From Russula earlei (taxonomy: Eukaryota; Basidiomycota; Agaricomycetes; Russulales; Russulaceae), in assembly GCA_025769875.1 (NCBI GenBank), contig JAGFNK010000078.1, positions 86,611 to 150,610 of the forward strand: a stretch of DNA of 64,000 nucleotides, read 5' to 3'. The notes beneath the pieces were generated by a model that was not told the DNA's origin, made no database searches, and was given only the letters and a program-made list of their open reading frames with translations. Positions 22,477 through 31,769 of the stretch are shown piece by piece. Positions within the stretch are counted from its first letter, which is position 1, and each line of letters begins with the position of its first letter. The translations under genes were made by a program, and so were the position numbers.

Positions 22477-22937
22477 TTTCTACTACATGTATCTCATAGA
22501 CACCTTTGCACTTGTAGTACCTAGTACCTACTATCTTATATATCATACATATTTGGTGGGTTTGAATCGGTCTCTCACGTGGTAACCAAGTTGGACTTGT
22601 AAGCGCTTTGCGAAACGTCATGTCCTTGCATAGCATACCGTCATGAACTTCTTCGTAAACTCCCTACATCACTGCCATCGAGGCTGACTTTACCAATGCT
22701 TGCCTCGTCCCCTCTACTTTCGACCCCCTGCCATAATGACAATTAAATTCCCTGGCGTTGACGCCATCGCGCCCGGTCAAAACCTGTCGATGCAGCGTGG
22801 GTTCCATGGCGAGCTTTCCTTCTGCAGCGACCAACTTCGTGCATATACCTGTAGTGTATTTTTCCAAACGTCTTTTTTTCGGTTCGTATTGCCGACGAAC
22901 ACGGCGTAATTGAGCTGTCTGTTTTTTCTGTACGGCG
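22477..22937. other. intergenic region
   Basis: 3' UTR of the formin gene and non-coding sequence; no gene seen. Confidence 0.5.
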
Positions 22938-23340
22938 TGAAATCCTTAAGGCGATGACTGCGTGGAAAAATCCCACCCCATGTGTTGTGCCTGTATTTCC
23001 ACAAGCAGCAAGTGGCATGCGCCGTGCCGCTTCGAGCCAAGTCACTCACGTCAACGTATGAGCTCGTCTGCCTGCGTGACATCCATACGGCGACGGCTGC
23101 ATGGAGAAAATCCACCCCATGCGGTGCCAGTGTGCCTGGATTTCCACAAGCAGCAAGCCGCTTCGAGCCAAGTCACCCGCGTCAGCAAAAGCCACGAAAT
23201 GACTGTATGAGCTTGTCTGCGTGACATCCATGAGGCGATGGGCGTGGAGACCCCCATGCGGTGTGCCTGAATTTCTACAAGCAGCAAGTGGCATGCGCCG
23301 CGCCGCTTCGAGCCAAGTCACCCGGCGTTCAGCATCAGCA
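22938..23340. repeat. tandem repeat, about 140-145 bp unit, three copies
   Basis: Units begin near 22938, 23078 and 23223 (the last partial). Each holds a GTGACATCC-like start, a CCCATG.GGTGTGCCTG block, a TTTCCACAAGCAGCAAG block and CGCTTCGAGCCAAGTCAC. Unit 2 lacks a 15-bp piece (TGGCATGCGCC...) present in units 1 and 3. The open frames inside have no protein-like character. Confidence 0.7.
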
Positions 23341-24785
23341 AAGCAAGGAACATCGACAAGCACATCAAGAGAACGCACAAGGCGCCAAAGGCACGTTTTC
23401 ACCGCTGTTTTTCGCTTTTTGTCACCCCACACCCGCTCACTAGTTTGCTTACGATGGCTCGTGCAACCCATGTAGATGTGCTATTCACACGGTTACTACT
23501 TTATGTGCGGCAATCCCGTGTTGGGACTCTCTCATGTTGATTTTTGCACAGGAATCGGTGTGTACGTTCTGCGTTCCTCAGGAGCTGTTCGACCGTTCGA
23601 TCGTAGTCCTGGAAAAGGAAATCTCTGAACCATTCGAATTTAGGGACTGTGCCGGTTGATTTACGCGCCGATAGGAAACGCGTTCTGCACTGACACTAAA
23701 TGTCTCATTTAGTGTTCAGTTCATGGACCCACCCGTGCACATCCATGTGCCATTTAGATGTGGGCCGTGCTTCCGGTGCTCCGTGTCTGCTTATCCTGTA
23801 TCTGATGCGCAGTTCTGTTGGCAAGATCCCATGGTCGTAGACTTTTTGGGGACATAACAAGACGAGGGTTTGAACTCTTTTTTCGGTGTGAGTGCTAAGC
23901 TTCTGATGTACCGGCCCGTCTTATCCAGATTCCTCATTCGGGGTTGATACATCCCTTCCGTACGACGCATCCCTTCCGTACGACTTCGTCGATCTTCCTT
24001 TGCCATCCGAACGATACTATCGGTCCAGGAAAAGGGGTGCCAAGGCACGGGCACTAATATCAGCTTTGTCATTCCAGTTATTGCCTTCCAGTGCTGTAGC
24101 CGGAAAGGGTAACTACTAGACGGAATTGAATGGTATGCTGATTCCCGCCATCAGATGCCACAGCCTCAGCAACAACGGCCCCAATATCACAGACGCTGTG
24201 TCCTAGCAATAGCTGCTCCCCCAATCCGAGATGGCTATCTATGAACCTCCAACAGTGCAGCGCGCAGCCCGAAAAGTAGCTGATACAAGGACAAACGAAG
24301 CGAGCGAGGGGATCTGAAAAAGGCGATGTACCAGTGAGAGAAGAAGGCACAGGCGAAGGGCGTCCCTTGAATGATGAGCGCTTTGGAGGAATAGTGCATG
24401 TGGAGTCGCCGCGACGAAAAAAAGCTCGCGGCCAACCTTCATTGGCACTGTGCGGTATCTACACGTGTCTATGTACTGACACCGAGTCCTAATTTACCCT
24501 ACAGCACAGAACATCAAGTCAGGCATGACCTTCATGGGGCCAACGCCAAGGCTTATTTTGAAATCGCGTGTTTCACAAGTTTGCGCTGCGGGGAATCTCT
24601 AACCAGTCGAGCGCCCGTGGTACGTCCGACCACGGGATATCGGCTTCCTGGCCCTAAATCCTTTTGCTTAGCAAGGCGGAAGGAGATACTGCGCCCACTC
24701 GTGTTCCTCTGGACCCGAACGGCCTTAAAAGTCTCGCGCTACAACCCACGGCCGCAATGGTCCCCTCTCCCCCCGTCATCTGGAC
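23341..24785. other. gene-poor stretch
   Basis: No convincing gene. Noted: a hairpin around 23691-23720 (CACTAAATG/CATTTAGTG arms) and an adjacent direct repeat of CATCCCTTCCGTACGAC near 23950-23985. An open frame at 24398-24868 is not protein-like. Confidence 0.4.
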
Positions 24786-25467
24786 ATGTCATCTTCCCTC
24801 CCAGTCTTGACGGACGCCTTGGTAAACCCTCCTGCGTACGGATGGGACCTAGGCTCTATTCTACGTAACGATCTAGAGCCGCTCGATGCCTTGGCAAGAG
24901 GCTCAACCCTTGAAGCAACCGCTGGGTACGACTGGGTGAGGAAATCATGAATTCATGGAAATCAAGCTTTCCGACCTTGGCATCCCCACCAGACCAGAAT
25001 ACAGCCCGAAACCAAACTGTGGTTTTCCTCTCCCCAGATCGGGCTTCCATTCGGTGTTCTCTCCTACGAGGTAAGGGCTGTTTATTTTTTATTTATTCAT
25101 TTGTGTGAAAGAAAAAAAAAAGGATACCGGACTCTACGGCATTCGAGGCCATTCGCTCATCGAGGACCACAACAGGGATGGGGTAGACCGTAAAGCGCGA
25201 CCGGTCTGCAGTTATTGCAACAAAGACTTTGGACGGTCCCAGGAGCTCGAGCGTCACGTGAACGATATTCACCTTCCGCCGCGCCAATGTCCGTTTTGCA
25301 CTGCCAAGTGGACTCGCGCTTACCAAATCAAGGCTCACCTCCTTGCCACACATAGCAAGAGATTTTCCCATCAAATTTTGGGCAAAATTGAGGCTTTGCG
25401 CGGACAGCGTCTGATCGACTTCCTATATGGGCTTGTTCATCGCCGCGAAGTAGACGCGACGTCCTAA
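24786..25467 (+). CDS. C2H2 zinc-finger protein (two fingers)
   Basis: Exons 24786-24935, 24993-25070 and 25123-25467 join in phase 0 to give 190 residues. The N-terminal half (LTDALVNPPAYGWDLGSIL, RNDLEPLDALARG) is unknown. Two C2H2 fingers sit near residues 102-155: C-S-Y-C...H-V-N-D-I-H and C-P-F-C...H-L-L-A-T-H, each with 12 residues between the Cys and His pairs and four between the His residues. The linker LPPRQ is not the canonical TGEKP type. It ends in a short basic helix. Likely a nucleic-acid-binding protein, perhaps a transcription factor; no target can be named. The last intron ends in an A-rich tract (25111-25122), so that acceptor is the least certain. Confidence 0.7.
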
Positions 25468-26377
25468 ACGTCCTCTTCTTTTGCACCCCTCCCGTCGTAA
25501 ATAGACCGGCCTCCAAGTTTCGCCCCAAGTGCAATAACCGATATCACCTATGACACGACATGTCTCGTCATGCCGGTGAATCCTTTGTTCGGTTCCCTCT
25601 CCTCACGTTTCTCGCGAACCTCCGCCACCGCGCCTCTTCGACCCTTCGCCCGCCTTTAGCACGATAAGATTTGCTACGCATAGATCCTCGTGCCCTGGCT
25701 ACCTCTTCTTCCCCCCTCCCCCCCCAATTATGCCATCGTTTGTTCCATAAGCAGCGGGGAGCCCTGCGCTCTCCCACTCGACTCTCCCGTACCCCTCGGA
25801 CTTCCATTCGAAAGGTCTGCTTACTAGTACTTTTTTTCCCTGTTTGAGTGGCGTAAAGAGCTGATGAAACGCGAATGACTCTTACCCAACCACCGATCCC
25901 TTCATATCCTTTGTGCGTATTATGTCCCTACCGTTCTAGCTCCCGAGTCAGTATCGGGGTTCCGCCTTGTCATCGTCCGATAATTCTCTGCCTGTCTAAC
26001 TTGTGTGGGACGGCCACTCTGAATGGAATCACGGTTCGGCACTTGCATCCAGAGCGTTCCCTCATCATATTGGTCTATGCCTTCCCATTGGATAACACAC
26101 TCACACTCCTACCCTGTCAAGTTCACTTATGGATACAGCGCGCCTGAATGTATTTTCTGAAACTTGCTCCTATTCAGGCGGCGGCATGAATGGGAAATTT
26201 TTGGAAAGTGACCGTCTCCACACCACAAGTCTGCTTTTGCGATATCAACGTTAAGCATCGGATTCCTGTCGCTATCAACAGGAGCTAGACCAAGTACGGC
26301 ATACGATTCGAGAACGATGACCGGTAGAGATATTTATTCATCAGATGTCAGAAGAAGTTGTACGCCGACTGGAAGGG
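25468..26377. other. intergenic region
   Basis: No coding frame that convinces. Pyrimidine-rich on the + strand; a poly-C tract lies near 25715-25727. Confidence 0.45.
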
Positions 26378-26745
26378 CAGTTATCGCCCGGGCCATAGGG
26401 TCCGCCCGGGCAGTTTCACGACTCGATGTAAGACGCAACTACGCTGCGCTGTGTCTCAACAGGTATGTAAAGGCATCACTTTACGCCTACCTATAAACAT
26501 CAAGTTCCCCCTCTTTCCGTTGATCACGAGCTTTGATAGCGGTTATATCCCCTCCAAGGTTTCCTGCTCTTTTGCTAATATAACGGGGGAAACTCGCCAG
26601 TCTGCTATCCTTCGCGCGATTTGAAATGGCTGTGGTTTGATTGACATTGAGAACCTTTACAGGGCCTGATCGTGAAAACTTGAACTCGGGAGTTGCGTGA
26701 TCACATTAAGCCAGGATCCTGGAATCCCGGCCTTCCGAGTTGGAG
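26378..26745 (+). repeat. dispersed repeat, copy A
   Basis: It matches 53677-54114 in reverse complement over its whole length, with indels. Near-identical blocks include CATCAAGTTCCCCCTCTTTC, CGTTGATCAC, GGGGGAAACTCGCCGG-like, ATCCTTCGCGCGATTTGAA and GGCCTTCCGAGTTGGAGG. Homology ends abruptly at 26745, next to the REV1 fragment. It has no coding frame and contains TATA-like AT-rich motifs; probably an LTR or non-autonomous transposon piece. Confidence 0.75.
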
Positions 26746-27215
26746 GATTCTTCTAGATCGCTCTCTTACTCTCAAGATCATGAAGCGAGATCCTTCCGCA
26801 CCAGTCGAGGCTCCCGAAGGTGGTGCTAGCTGCGCAAACCGTCTCCGTCTACATCGCCCACATGTTTCTGCCTCGGGCATAGTTCAACGGGACATGTACA
26901 GCGCATGACGAATGAACAAAATTGCACTTGCTCCGATGGACACGCGACAGGAGCTTGCCAGGGAAATTCTGCTTCAGCAGGACCTGAAGGGGATATTGAT
27001 CCAGGTCCCAGAAGCTTACACGTTTACACGTTCCGACGTGAGCCGAACTCCTCTGAGAATGAGAAGCACCCAGGACAGTTCGGAGCGTCTTCGAGTGAAC
27101 TTGACCAGACCGCCACGCCGGAGCCAGAAGCACCAGCGAGAAGAGTAGATCTACCGTCATTCTCACAAGTCGACAGGTCCGTTTTCGAAGCGCTGCCGGA
27201 GGACATCCGAAGAAC
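26746..27215 (+). pseudogene. decayed REV1 (Y-family DNA polymerase) fragment
   Basis: Two blocks in the same order and direction as in REV1. Near 26755-26820, SLTLKIMKRDPSAPVEAP matches the polymerase little-finger segment normally followed by a GHG motif. Near 27140-27215, DLPSFSQVDRSVFEALPEDI matches a ubiquitin-binding motif (UBM) of REV1. Frames differ between blocks, stops intervene, and the UBM ends with a small deletion before an ELEAER-like continuation. No catalytic palm residues are present, so this is a non-functional duplicate fragment. Identification is from motif memory, not a database search. Confidence 0.55.
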
Positions 27216-27474
27216 TTGAGGCAGAGCGACGGCTCCCCCTGGAACACACAGGCCTTCCCTACTCATTCCGGCAAATCGCTCCGGCTACTTCCTGCATGAT
27301 CCGATAACATAAACCAGTTTTGGTTATCGCTGTTACCTTAGCGAGTGAACTAGTAAGTTATATTAACGACGTGCAAATGACAAAAGTGCAGCCCAAATGT
27401 CTCTCTTCGACCATAATGACTCAACTCTCATATCGCTCCCGTGCCTGAAGTGCAATGCATCAGCAATCGAGGGG

Positions 27475-30251
27475 TCACGTACAGCTGATACAAAGCCGAC
27501 TCACAGAGTCCTTCACCATATTAACATAACCAGTATATCCTTCTTGGTACTTCCCCACCTCCTTCCCCTTGCTTGCGCCAAGGCCAACGCCAGTGGCGTA
27601 TATCGCTGTTTGACTGCAAATATACAGTCTGAGGATCATGACAACGTGTAACCAACGTTGTTACTCACATTGGGTCAACTCGGCCATCACCTTCAACACC
27701 TAAACCAGTCCCTTCCTTCCAGCCCATCATCCTCAAAAGCTTATTCCCAACATTACTCTCATCTTGCCCGGGATTCACCGAGGGCGGTGGAGGTGTTGGG
27801 GGCCGGGTCGGACCCTCCGCGGTACGTCGTTGTTTGCGCTTATCCTCTACACCGTCGGGTAGTGGGACGTCTGGTTGATTGTGCATGATACGTCGTTCCG
27901 AGGCACGATCGCGATATTTCGGTGCGGAAGCTTGGGCGCTGTCGGCCTCAGCAGAGGCTCGAGCAGCTTTAGCCTTCCCTCTCGCCACCTCCCGTAAGTT
28001 TGCGTCTTTAAAGTTACGCTGCATAGAGTTAGCATCAGCTATATATAAGAGACGAGGACTCCAAACCTTGTGTAGATCCGACTCTTTATTATGCTTCTTG
28101 AGTTGATCAAGCGACTTAAACTGGCGGGCGCATAACAGACAGGCCAGCTTAACTAGGTCAGAAAACTCGAATTCTACTTCCTCGGGAAGCGTAGCGGGAG
28201 AGGGCGTTGGTTTTGCCTCCGGCGTTGCAACCTTTATTGGTGCAATAACCTGACGTGGAAAATTTCCGAACAGTTATCGCAGCAACGATGGGCAATTACT
28301 CACTTCGGGGGTGCTTGAAGTAGGATGGCCCGTACTTAACACCTCTTGCACTTGGTTCCACTTGCTTATATTATTCGCCGTCTGGTGTACAAGTCAGGCA
28401 GCGTGTCAGAGAGGGTGTGAATATGGACTCACCTTTTTGCTGGCAATTAGGGGAGCCACTTTCTTGGCCGCGGCAACTGCGCACCACCATTAATACACAC
28501 ATCCAGAAAGAAGGCTCTTCATATCTCGGATGAGACAAACCCTTGGGATCTTCATTAGAGGCGGTCCTGTCTCCTTCAACCAAATCAGGATCCCCTTCCT
28601 CCGTCATAGAGAATCCGAGTGTCGAAACAGCTGCAGCAGCACTGGAAGCAGGTGTACCTGCAACGCGGCCTTTAGACGCGGAATCGAATGGTGTTGAATC
28701 AACAGACTCGTCAAATTCGTTGGCTTACTACCACCCTTAAAGCTTAGGGTGACAGGCTTGTCAGAAACGGGTAGGGCAGAGGCCTCAGCAGGGGCCGCGG
28801 ATGCAACGTCCATGACTGAAGCCTGGAAGTCAGAAGTAATCAACATGGTATAAAACGAAATAGGACCTTTCTTCTTCTTCTTCTCTTTCTCCTTGGTAGG
28901 AGGGGACTGTTGCATTGGCGCTTCAACTTCGTACTCCAGCTTCGCGATGGTGGCACCTTCGTCCCAGTATCGAACCCATTGATCCTCGACTCCGCCGAGG
29001 GTCATGGACGAAGGTAGGCAAGCTTCGTCCCTCATAATTGGGTCAGAGATGGGTTGAAAAGAGTACGGATGAGCAAACGAAGTAGCGACCGGCCGGTCAG
29101 AGATACGAAAACCGTTGGGGTGGATTTGAGGAGACATGGTTGCGGCTAAAACCGCAGATGCTGCCTGTAAGGAAGGAGAGCGTTGAAGTCTCAAGAAGTG
29201 TGGAGTAATAAAAAAGGAAAGTGACCATACCTGGATGTCGACGAACTCAACGAAAGCAAATCCCCAACTAGCTAGCGTGGTCTTGTCTTTGATCAAGATG
29301 ATTCTCTTCATACCCTTCGCGCCCTCTTTGTGAGGGCCAGAAGATGTCCTCATTGCCAGTTCGATTGCTTGAGGACCCGACAAAGGGTCCAGTCCACGGA
29401 AAAGCAGAATGCCGGCTGGGGAGTTGCCAATGTCACGTGTACCATCATTTGCATTAGCCAGGCGACCGGAACGACCGCCAGTATTAGGGTTTGCGCTTTG
29501 AGAATAATCAATTTTGACGCGGCGACCACTGTGTTGGCCACCAGTTTTGAGAGCCTTGTAGAACGCGTTGGTAGCGGATGCGCCATGCGAGGCTGGAGGA
29601 GGGACTTGAATGAAGGGAAACTGTGGGTCCACGAACGCTCGTGCGGTCTCGACTGAGGAGAATTGGGCGAAACCGAAGCCCTTGGATTGGCCTGTGAAGA
29701 GGATGGGAAAAAGCCACAAAGGTGAAGGGGAAAGGGGAATCGTCAATGAAACTGTCCAGGAAAGATGCAAGTGACGGGCAAGTGCCTGTTGATCTCTCTC
29801 GGATAATTGTGACCGTTTCGATCGAGCAACCTTGGCCAGTCAGGAACGAATAAAGCTTTTGGGACGAATGGTCAGCTTTGTACGAGTGACAGTGAACCAT
29901 CCCACGTACGTCTGATTCCGTGAAGCCAGTGTCGAGACCGAGAAAGATGACGTGAGGGCTGGGGTCGCTAGCGACGAGGCGCTTCTTGTGGCCGTGAAAT
30001 CCGCCTCCGCCCACGCCATAATCTTGATAGCTGTTGTGAGAGTCTTGTCCTCCGTCATCCCATGGCTGTAAAGAAACGCAACGCAGAAACCAGTGAGATG
30101 TTAGCAAAAGGAGGGAAGAGAGCCCCACAACGCCGCCATTGAATTTCCTCTTCTTTCCCTCTCCGTAGTCGTCATCTCGACCCTTTCCGGACCATGAACC
30201 ACCTTCATTCCAGGCCTCCTTGCCTATATCCCATTCGCGATTGTAAGCCAT
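27475..30251 (-). CDS. RBM5/RBM10-like RNA-binding protein (two RRMs, C2H2, G-patch)
   Basis: RBM5/10 proteins act in spliceosome assembly and exon choice; the G-patch activates a DEAH helicase. Start ATG 30251. First exons: 30251-30132, 30065 to about 29910, then one ending at 29786. The next intron (29785-29692) needs a GC donor to join ERSTG to QSKGFGFAQF (RNP1 of RRM1). RRM2 has ILLFRGLDP and SWGFAFVEF. A Lys-rich linker follows, then a C2H2 finger (CLLCARQFKSLDQLKKHNKE...H) of the RBM5/10 type, then a G-patch split by the last intron (27668-27614): NKLLRMMGWKEGTGLG and IYATGVGLGASKGKE. Last exon 27613-27475. It is nuclear by family. The exon order from 28740 to 28300 is less certain because several small exons encode disordered sequence. 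Confidence 0.87.
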
Positions 30252-30356
30252 GAAGATGAGTGCGAATTGCAAGAATGATGATGATGAAAGTCACACAAAG
30301 GGTAGGTCTGAGTACAAACAAAGATCAACAACTCCACTTGCTCTTCTCATTCAACA
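30252..30356. promoter_or_regulatory. compact bidirectional promoter, RBM-like / NDUFB4
   Basis: Only 105 bp separate the two divergent start codons. The sequence before the NDUFB4 start is C/A-rich with a good initiation context (TCAACAATGG). No TATA box is evident. Confidence 0.45.
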
Positions 30357-30764
30357 ATGGCTGGTCACGGTTATGTCAACGTGCGTGTTTTGCGCTCAAT
30401 ATTGTTCCATGTCTCATTCCTGTCTTGCAGAATGACCCTGCTGTGGACAGATGGAATCGCATGGTGCGTTCATAGCATCAAATCAAGTTGATCAAATTAT
30501 CACCATCCTCTTTCAGCGTGAGGACGTGTACAAACATTTCCGATTCACTTCTAGAGCCTCGTGGATATCGTTAACTGGGCTGGTTCTCGTCCCCGGCGCG
30601 GTGCTGATTCTGGCCTCCCAGCAAGATGTACGTTTCTTATTAGCTAGTGTCACGCTAGGAGGCCAATACCCTTACAGCTGAAATGGAAGTGGGGTGGAAA
30701 GCGAAAAGGAGAATCTCTACTCTCTCACCCTTCGCAAGCAGTCAACTCGGCAGAAGAGGGTTAG
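30357..30764 (+). CDS. NADH:ubiquinone oxidoreductase B15 subunit (NDUFB4-like)
   Basis: Accessory subunit of the membrane arm of mitochondrial complex I. Four tiny exons (30357-30380, 30431-30463, 30517-30627, 30678-30764), all in phase 0 with GT-AG introns, encode 84 residues. MAGHGYVN and DPAVDRWNRMREDVYKHFRF form the matrix N-terminus. One membrane helix follows (SLTGLVLVPGAVLILAS), then a KWKWGGKRKGESLL tail. Size, single helix and the W-R-M-R-E-x-x-x-K-x-F-R pattern fit the NDUFB4/B15 family. Its stop codon ends one base before the convergent COQ7 stop. Confidence 0.8.
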
Positions 30765-30765
30765 A

Positions 30766-31549
30766 TCATATTCGTTTACAGAGTTCAATAGCAACCTTGC
30801 ACCCCAACCCTATCACTGAGCTGAGAAATGCATGTGCCGGTGCTTTCTGAGAGTTGTGCTCGACGGCCGTATCGAGGTGTTCGAGCTCGTCATCCCTGAA
30901 CTCCCGGATTACATCCCTGAGAAGGACAATACTAGGATGGGTAGACCCTTCTAGGTCCCTCAGTTGACTGGATGCATGTAAGAAAGGTATCGGCTAATGA
31001 ACACCTGCGAGGGCACGTACTCGTCATAATGTTCACCGATTACAGTTTCAACCGCCTCTGTGCATGCCATTGCCGCTTCTTTTCCACCGAGTGCTGTAAT
31101 AACACCTAATCCAAACCCAGCCGTCTTTGCGACTTGCCATAAAGCCGTTGGTCGTACTTGGTGCTGAACTTGGAGCTTGTTCATGACAGCGAGGTGCTTT
31201 CTCTCCTGGGCCCACATGTCCTATAATGATCGCGAGGTGTTGATACGACGCAGTAATGAAAGTAAGGTGTGCTTGCCTTTATCAGTGCCACTGTCGCGGG
31301 ATCATTTCGGTGTCGGAAAACGGCGAGTTGACCCTCATAGATGGAATTGGCAGCAACTTCACCCGCCTGATCGACTCTCAAAGCGGCATCGAGACGCTTT
31401 CGCTGACATGGCGGGAGGTTGTCCGGTGTAAGAGAGGTTGATACATCCAAGCATTCAAGGGGGGCAAGATAGGCAGAGGATGGCACTGATCCCCGGGTGT
31501 GTGCAAATGAACGCAGGGAGGAGGTTCTTGGTAGCCTTGGACACACCAT
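30766..31549 (-). CDS. COQ7: 5-demethoxyubiquinone hydroxylase, mitochondrial
   Basis: COQ7/CAT5 is the di-iron hydroxylase of the penultimate step of ubiquinone synthesis on the matrix face of the inner membrane. Start ATG 31549. Exons 31549-31277, 31220-31021 and 30967-30766 give 224 residues. The first intron is GC-AG (GCAAGC...TATAG). Iron ligands expected in the family are visible: E in RVDQAGEVAAN, ExxH in AQERKHL, E in MACTEAVETVIGEHY, and ExxH in RDDELEHLDT. The N-terminus (RLPRTSSLRSFAHTRG) is a typical mitochondrial presequence. Next to NDUFB4, both genes serve ubiquinone-linked respiration. A sharply conserved family, so the call is firm. Confidence 0.92.
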
Positions 31550-31769
31550 GACCGTGCGTAGACGTAGCCTGTGGCGCCTTTGATGGCAGAAATCTGTCAA
31601 CGAACGGTTCGTTCGAGACCGCTGCTGTCACCTCGCCCTAATCTCAGCGAAAAGGGGGGTGAAGAGTGCCGACTTCCTTTTCTCGCACTTTTCTCGCGGT
31701 TGTCGTGAGGTTGCGAATGGCGACCCGTGCCCGTGCCTCGCTCATCTTTCCCCATAACCTTTTCCTTGC
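31550..31769. promoter_or_regulatory. divergent promoter region, COQ7 / kinase-like RasGEF A
   Basis: 220 bp between divergent start codons; C/T-rich, with nothing specific recognised. Confidence 0.35.

Noticed and set aside
24398..24868. 156-codon plus frame before the zinc-finger gene
   Set aside because: Overlaps the true first exon (24786-24935) in another frame and has no recognisable features.
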